From: Symbiodinium natans
Taxonomy: Eukaryota > Sar > Dinophyceae > Suessiales > Symbiodiniaceae
DNA: 21,221 nucleotides
Assembly: GCA_905221605.1 (NCBI GenBank)
Contig: CAJNDS010001746.1
Span: forward strand, 737,797-759,017
Direction of reading: 5' to 3'
Numbering within the stretch: the first letter of the stretch is position 1; each line of letters opens with the position of its first letter. The notes under the pieces were generated by a model, which saw only the letters and a list, made by a program, of their open reading frames with translations, did no database searches and was not told where the DNA came from. The translations under genes and the position numbers were made by a program. This document shows, piece after piece, positions 16,483 to 21,221 of the stretch.

Positions 16483-16511
16483 AAAGTTACGCTTCCGCGC
16501 TTCAGCCCTGC

Positions 16512-16785
16512 AACAGCAAAAGGGGGTTTTTAGGGTTCATAGGGTTCATAGGTTTCTGACCGTCTTGGTCCCAAGTCGGGCCGAAGACCCCCAACTTGAT
16601 CCAAAACCCTGAACCCTCAACTTCCCGACGCCCTACCCCCTAACCGTCCCTCACCCCCTAACCCTGAAACCCTAAACCCTCAACCGTAAACTTCCTGAAG
16701 CCCCCGAAAAAACACCCTAAACCCTAAGCCATAAACCTGTAAACCCTGCAAACCCTGTAAACCCTGTAAACCCTGTAAACCCCCC
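16512..16785 (+). repeat. Mixed telomere-like tract with CCCTGTAAA array
   Basis: GGGTTTTTAGGGTTCATAGGG lies at about 16521-16550, then CCCTGAACCCTCAA and CCCTAAACCC units, ending with four or five tandem CCCTGTAAA/CCCTGCAAA nonamers at 16736-16778. The last array differs by one base from the CCCTATAAA array 300 bases upstream. Confidence 0.85.
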
Positions 16786-16810
16786 AAAAAAAGCCCGAGA
16801 GGCCCTCAAG

Positions 16811-16903
16811 AGGTTATCCAAAGCCTTCAAATTCGAAGGCATGTGCACGCCGCACTACTCGACGCAAGTCGAGACGAAGTCCCCGGAGCTGGAGCAGATC
16901 AAG
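16811..16903 (+). CDS. Exon of unnamed Cys repeat (F-K-F-E-G-M-C)
   Basis: After GCCCTCAAG the frame reads R-L-S-K-A-F-K-F-E-G-M-C-T-P-H-Y-S-T-Q-V, then E-T-K-S-P-E-L-E-Q-I-K. It ends AAG|GC at 16903/16904 (GC-type donor), 93 nt, phase 0 at both ends. F-K-F-E-G-M-C looks like the closing strand of one repeat and E-L-E-Q-I-K-A-F the opening of the next. High GC3. If the GC donor is wrong the frame runs on into low-complexity DNA. Confidence 0.6.
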
Positions 16904-17112
16904 GCCTTCCCAAACATTCCCAAACCAACGCGCCAACAAAGGACAAAGGGTGTTTCTAGGGTGTTTCTAGGGTGTTGTAGGGTTCTTAAGCAGAGTGTTG
17001 AGGGGTTTTTTGAGGGGCTTTCAGGGGTTTTTGGAGGGGTTTGCTGGGTGGGTTTTTTGGGGGTGTCTTTCGGGTCTTTTTGAGGGTTTGGGATGCCTTC
17101 TGAAGCTTTGAG
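16904..17112 (+). other. Inferred intron rich in G-strand heptamers
   Basis: Almost entirely GGGTGTTTCTA, GAGGGGTTTT and GGGGTTTTTGGA units, ending in CTTCTGAAGCTTTGAG. About 209 bases between two well-supported coding blocks. Confidence 0.55.
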
Positions 17113-17211
17113 AGCCTCGGCTCCCACAAGGCCCTACGCCAGCTCGGCGCCTTCTGCCCACCTGGCGAAGGCCTCAAGAGCTTCGAGAGCGAGGCCTCCG
17201 ACAAAGGCGGG
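17113..17211 (+). CDS. Exon of unnamed Cys repeat (C-P-P-G-E-G-L-K-S-F)
   Basis: After GCTTTGAG the frame reads S-L-G-S-H-K-A-L-R-Q-L-G-A-F-C-P-P-G-E-G, then L-K-S-F-E-S-E-A-S-D-K-G-G. L-K-S-F-E-S-E-A-S matches L-K-A-F-Q-S-E-I-S at 19573. Very high GC3. S-L-G-S/A-x-K-A-L also echoes S-L-G-A-L-K at 16329. The 3' limit is uncertain: no clear GT, with a G|GA or later donor possible. Confidence 0.63.
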
Positions 17212-17386
17212 AGGATTTGGAGATTGTCCTCCCCTGGACTCTGTGTTGAGAACAAAAGAAGGCCCCCGAAAACCTCGAGGTTGCCCAAAAAGTGCCCTCC
17301 AACCCGGCCATTGCGTGACAAGGCACGATGGGACTTCTCACAAGCCCCTCTAAACCCAGCTCCCAAAAGCTCCCACCACATCGCAG

Positions 17387-17418
17387 GTGCCTGGATCCGC
17401 TTCAAGTACGCAGCTCAG
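17387..17418 (+). CDS. Short exon of unnamed Cys repeat (W-I-R-F-K-Y)
   Basis: The pyrimidine-rich acceptor CCACATCGCAG (ending 17386) precedes, in phase 1, A-W-I-R-F-K-Y-A-A-Q. The W-I-R-F-K-Y strand is what would follow L-K-S-F-E-S-E in the repeat. The downstream end is a guess. Confidence 0.5.
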
Positions 17419-19167
17419 CCAATTCAGCGGATTCGGAAACTTTCTTTGTTGAGAGTCCCAGGGAGTCTCATCTCAAGTCCCTTTCTAGCAAAAGCTCCCA
17501 AAACAAGGCAAGGCACGCGGCACACCCCCTCTAAGCGCACGCCGTCTGCTGCTCTCGAGTGAGATCAACCAGAATCAACCACTCGCAGTGCCGCCCCTGT
17601 GGAGAAAAAGAAGCATTCGAGCACCTGCGCGTGATCTCAGGAATGCTGCCAGATCAGCCGCGTTCCGGTCTCCATATACCCTCTGATGACCGGTGCCGAC
17701 TCTCTTCTAAAATAGCACTTGAGGAGCAGCCTTGGGTCCGAACCCACCCTAAAGCATCTCTCTGCAGGAGAAGAGGGATTTTGACCCCGGCATGGCACAA
17801 GCTTGGGAAGGCCATTGCACATGCAGAGAGACCGGCAAAGAATCTAAGAAGCGCAGCTTGACGCGGGCATGTGTTTGGCTAAGTTCGGTTGTTGCCTTCA
17901 ACGTCCAACTCAAGAAACGGGCGGTTTTGCAACTCTTCGCAGTTGGCCGAGGCAAAGCACACCAGTCAGAAGCCACGACCGACGGCTTTTTTAGGGCTCA
18001 CGATCACTGGCCAGTTGCCAGGAGACCGTTTGAAAGACTACAGGCCTCTAGCAATCGCAAGCCAAGCAGATCAGTCAGATCATATCCATCATCCATCCAC
18101 TGTGCAGGCGTCTACTGTCCAAGTGCCAGCAGCAACGGCCGGCTGGACTTCTCTCAGAGGAGGAGTACCCTGTAGCTGCTTGTGCACATTGCCTATACTT
18201 AAACCAACCGTCTTCCCCTGTAGCCTACTTATGGGCCTTGTCGAACTCTAAACTTCCCCGACTAGAAGTCGAGTTACTCAGGCCCCAAACCACAATGCAG
18301 TGGCACATAGCAGCACCATCCTCGGAGGAGCTTCAAACCGGGACAAAGTGCGTCAGGCACTTTGAAATATGAGCCTCGTCGCAGCCAGGGATTCCGGGCC
18401 CTAGCGTGTCTATGTTTTTTGGAGGGTAAGTATAAAATAGACTTCAGCCTGGGTGCGTCCAAGTTTGGTGTGGCCATTTAGGCTGCAACCAGGAGCGAGG
18501 AACGGCTTGAAATTGTCCCAGAGACTGTGCACCACAGAAGGTAAGTCAGGCAGGTCGGGGAATGTTTGGAATGGCTACGGGATGCTAAGGGCATGAAGTT
18601 TGCACGAGCGAGACCTGCAGCCCATGAGTCAAGGTCAGGGTGCCAGTAGATGAATGTTTGCCCACCCTCCACCCTTCACGCCCCCTCCCCTCCCCTCCCT
18701 CCCTCCCCCCCTCTCCTCTCCCCTTCCTCCCCCACCCCCACCCCCACACCCCACCCCCGCCCACCCCCACCCCCACCCCCGTGTCTTATAATTCGAGTTC
18801 TCGGGGTGTCGATAAGGGAGCATCTGTGACTTGTGTTGTGTCTTGGAGCTCTCTGAGTTCTCAGACCCTGCGTCTTTGATGTTATCTTGGACTGTTCTTT
18901 CCCACGCTCTCTCACCTCCGCCTCCCATTGTACAGTGTTGCTTTCATCCCCTACCTGGTTGGCAGCCTCACGGAGACTATTTGGAAATCAGGGCCTCACA
19001 GAGACAGTAGGACGTAATTAGTCTCGTCACGGAGAAATTCAATTTGAGCCAGCAAAATGCAGACTTAGCGATTGGGAAAACACGGCGGCCGCCTAGCCGG
19101 CCTGGCCCTGCGAAGGACAAGAACGACGGCGAGTGGTGTCTATCCGGCAAGGATTGCGCCCACTCAG
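17419..19167. other. Long non-coding stretch
   Basis: About 1.75 kb with no confident exon. One frame near 17590-17640 reads C-R-P-C-G-E-K-E-A-F-E-H-L, reminiscent of the C-x-x-C-G-x-x-E...H-L end of LINE reverse transcriptases, but nothing else of such an element is visible. A pyrimidine/C-rich tract lies at 18658-18780. At 18475-18490 GGCCATTTAGGCTGCAA is faintly spliced-leader-like. Confidence 0.5.
18658..18780 (+). repeat. Polypyrimidine / (CCCCCA)n tract
   Basis: CCCTCCCTCC, then CCCACCCCCACCCCCAC units for about 120 bases. The complementary strand is strongly G-rich and could form quadruplexes. Reading frames here encode only Pro/Ser/His or Gly and are artefacts. Confidence 0.9.
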
Positions 19168-19230
19168 ATGCGACTTAGCGAGTATAAGTGCATCGCATTG
19201 ATTGTATCTGCCCCACCTTTTCGCAAGAAG
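19168..19230 (+). CDS. Possible exon of unnamed Cys repeat (S-E-Y-K-C)
   Basis: Acceptor GCGCCCACTCAG, then M-R-L-S-E-Y-K-C-I-A-L-I-V-S-A-P-P-F-R-K and donor AGAAG|GTAAGA at 19231; 63 nt, phase 0 at both ends. S-E-Y-K-C parallels L-E-Y-K-C at 16302. An overlapping frame just upstream (19110-19175) reads A-K-D-K-N-D-G-E-W-C-L-S-G-K-D-C and stops at 19176; it has better GC3, so which one is translated is open. Confidence 0.4.
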
Positions 19231-19250
19231 GTAAGATATGGCCAGCCACA

Positions 19251-19275
19251 TGAGCTCTATGAGCTCTATGAGCTC
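19251..19275 (+). repeat. TGAGCTCTA 9-bp tandem repeat
   Basis: Nearly three copies of TGAGCTCTA, just after the donor at 19231. Confidence 0.85.
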
Positions 19276-19557
19276 GGTGTCTCCGGTAAGAGACAAACTG
19301 TGCCCCGAGGTGGTGCACCCCCTGGACTCCGAGTTGCACACAAGTCAATGGCCTTCCGGCACAGAATGGATCCGTTCAGTCAGCTAATGGAGGATCGTGA
19401 TTGAGGCAGCACTCAAACCTTCCAAGTTCGCATTGTCAAGATGGAGACCACGCCGTGAAGTGACAATGTATGAACCCAACGTCGCGGAACATTCGGGAAC
19501 AGACCGCATGCCTCCGAACCCAGGAGTCTAAGAACTCAAATGCCTCGAGAAACTCAG

Positions 19558-19605
19558 TTCAAGCAGGGAAACTTGAAGGCCTTCCAGTCGGAGATTTCCC
19601 CCAAA
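19558..19605 (+). CDS. Exon of unnamed repeat (N-L-K-A-F-Q-S-E-I-S)
   Basis: After GAGAAACTCAG the frame reads F-K-Q-G-N-L-K-A-F-Q-S-E-I-S-P-K. It repeats the L-K-x-F-x-S-E-x-S segment of 17113-17211. The 3' limit is uncertain because C-rich heptamers (CCAAACCCTGAACC) begin at once. Confidence 0.48.
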
Positions 19606-19645
19606 CTCCAAACCCTGAACCGTAAACTCTGTTTTTTCTTTTGAG

Positions 19646-19691
19646 GTATGTGGTGCCCATCAGCGACTTTGACGCCATCTTCGAGGCCTCT
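19646..19691 (+). CDS. Possible exon (V-V-P-I-S-D-F-D-A-I-F)
   Basis: A strong polypyrimidine acceptor (CTGTTTTTTCTTTTGAG, ending 19645) precedes, in phase 2, Y-V-V-P-I-S-D-F-D-A-I-F-E-A-S and a TGA at 19692. No family recognised. TTTAGGG units follow within 30 bases. The stop could be real or intronic. Confidence 0.42.
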
Positions 19692-19694
19692 TGA

Positions 19695-19954
19695 TTTCCC
19701 TTTAGGGTTTTGGGCAGGTCAAGGGGGCAGTTTAGGGTCAAGGGCATAAGGGCATCCCTGAAAGAGGCTCCTGGAGACCTAACACTCCTCGTTGGTCTTT
19801 GCGGCTTTTGTGTTCCAAGGTCCTCCTTGGCTGGGCAGAGGCTTTTGTAGCATCCTCTTGCCACGAATGCCCTACCCCAAACCCTGAACCCTAAACCCTG
19901 AAACCAACACCCCAAAGCCCCGAAACCCGGCAACCCTGAACCCTGCAGCCTCAG
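19695..19954 (+). other. Inferred intron with complementary telomere-like ends
   Basis: The 5' part carries CCTTTAGGGTTTTGGGC and GTTTAGGGTC; the 3' part (19870-19945) carries CCCCAAACCCTGAACCCTAA and further such units up to the acceptor CCTCAG. The ends are reverse complementary in type, like the intron at 6424-6886. Confidence 0.55.
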
Positions 19955-20048
19955 GCTCATGGGGCGAAGACTGCGCCGAAGAAGAAGCGCAAGCCTCCAC
20001 CGCTGATCAAGCGCCTCGAGCGCTTGAGGGCGGGGCCGGGAATTTTTG
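19955..20048 (+). CDS. Penultimate exon; reading frame ambiguous
   Basis: The acceptor is GCAGCCTCAG and the donor TTTTG|GTGAGT at 20049; 94 nt. Frame 1 has high GC3 and reads A-H-G-A-K-T-A-P-K-K-K-R-K-P-P-P-L-I-K-R with further L-E-R-L-R; P-K-K-K-R-K is a classical monopartite nuclear-localisation pattern. Frame 3 (entry phase 1) reads S-W-G-E-D-C-A-E-E-E-A-Q and ends in phase 2, the phase the final exon needs. Codon use favours frame 1, splice phase favours frame 3. Confidence 0.55.
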
Positions 20049-20165
20049 GTGAGTTTGAAGGGGGCTCAGGGTCCATAGTGCTTCAGGGATAGGCTAATAG
20101 GGCCCCTCAGCCCCTCAAAAGCACTGCACTGGGCCCCTCGTGGATTTTTCACCCTCCGCGCCCAG
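20049..20165 (+). other. Inferred short intron (117 nt)
   Basis: GTGAGTTTGAAGGGGG at the start and CCTCCGCGCCCAG at the end. The first half is G-rich and the second half C-rich, again with complementary character. Confidence 0.6.
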
Positions 20166-20241
20166 GTTTGGCGCTTCAGACCCGGACTATCTGCCGGAGT
20201 GCAAGGAGCCGACGGCCCCGATGAATGAAGAGTGTTACTGA
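20166..20241 (+). CDS. Terminal exon (C-terminus, stop TGA)
   Basis: After CGCGCCCAG the frame (phase 2) reads F-G-A-S-D-P-D-Y-L-P-E-C-K-E-P-T-A-P-M-N and ends E-E-C-Y with TGA at 20239-20241. High GC3, two Cys and an acidic tail. The sharp change after the stop to AT-rich sequence (AATAGTAAGACTAGTAATAA) suggests this is the gene's real end. Family not recognised. Confidence 0.63.
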
Positions 20242-21221
20242 ATAGTAAGACTAGTAATAATAGTCGTCACAGTCCTTATCATGGTCATCGCAGATTGGGT
20301 TTAGGGTTGAGGGTTTGTAGGGATGTGGTTTGACTTCCTCAGGGGCTCTCTGGCTTCTATATTTGCCGATGCTTTCCACGCTTTCTATACCTCCTGCACA
20401 TTTTTGCGAGTGGTTTTCGATGCTGTGCTCGCCACAGGTTCCCAAGGTCGGGACTCCGAGTCCGATCGTCGACCCTGACTGTGTCTTAAGATACCCGAAC
20501 CATTCCCCGAAACGTTCGGTAACATTCGGTAACATTCGCAAATATCTTGGGATTTTCGTGTGGCCCCGGGCAGGGGCTTCGACGCGATCAAAGGCTCATT
20601 TTGGAACACCCAGAGCTTCAGTCTGGCGCGTGACCCTCTCCAGGCCCAGACAAAACCAAATGAGTGGCACGTGAACCCTAAACCCTCAACCTCAGGCTGT
20701 CCCACCTGCACCCGGCAAACAGTGTCATCTGTTTGAACGTGAGGCAGAAAGCCGTATTGAACTGTGTTCCAAATTGACACCTGGCTCTTTTCTTGGTGCA
20801 CCAAAATGAGTACCTGAGTATTTTCAAGGGCCATGGGGTTTAGGGTTTAGGGATTGAGTACCTCCAACTGTTAACTTGCGTGGCTCCATGGGTTAAGGGT
20901 GTGAGAAGCGCTCTAACCCACCAAAACGAAAAGTAGGGCGAGGGCGTTTTCCACTCCCGCCGAAGTGAATAAGGACTTATCAAACACGTTTGACGTCTGT
21001 CTGGAGTCTGGACCAGAAACAAAGGCCATATTTGCGCATTATGAAGAAAGTGAATTTGCTTTTGAACCACGACATTTTCTAGGACCCCGCTGCCACTGGC
21101 TGCCACCGCTCACGTTTGAGATTCAGATATTTCGCTGAGCTCCCCCCTCCCAACACACGCCCAACCAGCGCAAAACGCTTCTCGACGCGTTATTCCTGTG
21201 ACCGCCTTAGACCCATGGGCC
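20242..21221. other. Downstream intergenic or next-gene DNA, no gene recognised
   Basis: TTTAGGGTTGAGGGTTTG lies at 20299-20317, a 10-bp TTCGGTAACA tandem (about 2.4 copies) at 20514-20537, CCCTAAACCCTC at 20675-20686 and GGGGTTTAGGGTTTAGGG at 20836-20853. Open frames on either strand lack motifs. No exon with a recognised domain was found. Confidence 0.5.

Larger units (their letters stand above)
16269..20241 (+). other. Region of exons with a second, unnamed repeat motif
   Basis: Blocks at 16269, 16811, 17113, 17387, 19168, 19558, 19646, 19955 and 20166 share neither the Q-x-W nor the C-L-D pattern. Instead they show a 'G-x-x-L-K-x-F-x-S-E-x-S' segment (17170, 19567; degenerate E-Q-I-K-A-F at 16892) and a short aromatic/basic strand 'L-E-Y-K-C', 'F-K-F-E-G-M-C', 'W-I-R-F-K-Y', 'S-E-Y-K-C'. 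Cys-rich repeats ending in such F/Y-K-Y-x-C strands recall dermatopontin-like layouts and uncharacterised dinoflagellate proteins, but I cannot name the family. They may form the C-terminal part of the lectin gene or a separate gene; the + strand and micro-exon style are identical. Confidence 0.5.

Noticed and set aside
16371-16785. Genuine internal telomere or CRISPR-like array
   Set aside because: Units are 7-9 bp, contiguous and variable, without spacers. They lie between coding blocks, not at a chromosome end.

Overview
The window looks like nuclear DNA of a dinoflagellate, most plausibly a Suessiales or Symbiodiniaceae-type genome; the species cannot be named from sequence alone. The reasons are: (i) plant-type telomere-like heptamers (TTTAGGG / CCCTAAA and sloppy variants) scattered all over the non-coding DNA; (ii) coding matter that occurs only as very short GC-rich blocks, mostly 40-105 nt, bounded by AG acceptors and by GT or GC donors, all on the + strand; (iii) no bacterial-type gene, operon or long credible ORF. 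The exon models were read by eye from codon frame, splice-like dinucleotides and protein motif. Individual boundaries are therefore less certain than the overall picture.

Region 545-16180 carries about 27 exon-like blocks. Many of them read as ricin B-type (beta-trefoil, CBM13-like) lectin repeats, with the pattern 'x-V-x-x-C ... N-Q-x-W-Y-F ... G-x-x-L/I-R ... C-L-D'. The anchor is the exon at 13081-13365, which holds three consecutive repeats without an intron. The best single-repeat exons are 1298-1384, 3543-3644, 5264-5362 and 15375-15471. Others are short halves of a repeat, and at least one (5028-5146) seems to contain a frameshift. No ribosome-inactivating (A-chain) or other toxin catalytic domain is visible, so this is best called a carbohydrate-binding repeat protein.

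Region 16269-20241 carries a second set of exon-like blocks with a different recurring pattern: 'C-x-x-G-x-x-L-K-x-F-x-S-E' followed by a '(W/L)-(I/E)-x-(F/Y)-K-Y/C' strand. It ends with a convincing terminal exon and a TGA stop at 20239-20241. It may be the C-terminal half of the same gene or a second, co-oriented gene; the window shows no promoter or stop that separates them.

The rest is intron or intergenic DNA. It holds telomere-like heptamer tracts, two AT-rich satellites (about 7256-7540 and 14690-15085), a (TA)n block, G/C homopolymer tracts, a diverged pair of direct repeats with a hairpin at one end (11364-11546 and 12627-12828), and small local repeats at 13776-14265. In several inferred introns the G-rich heptamer strand lies just after the donor and the C-rich strand just before the acceptor, so the two ends could pair. 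I found no tRNA, rRNA, CRISPR array or clear transposase.
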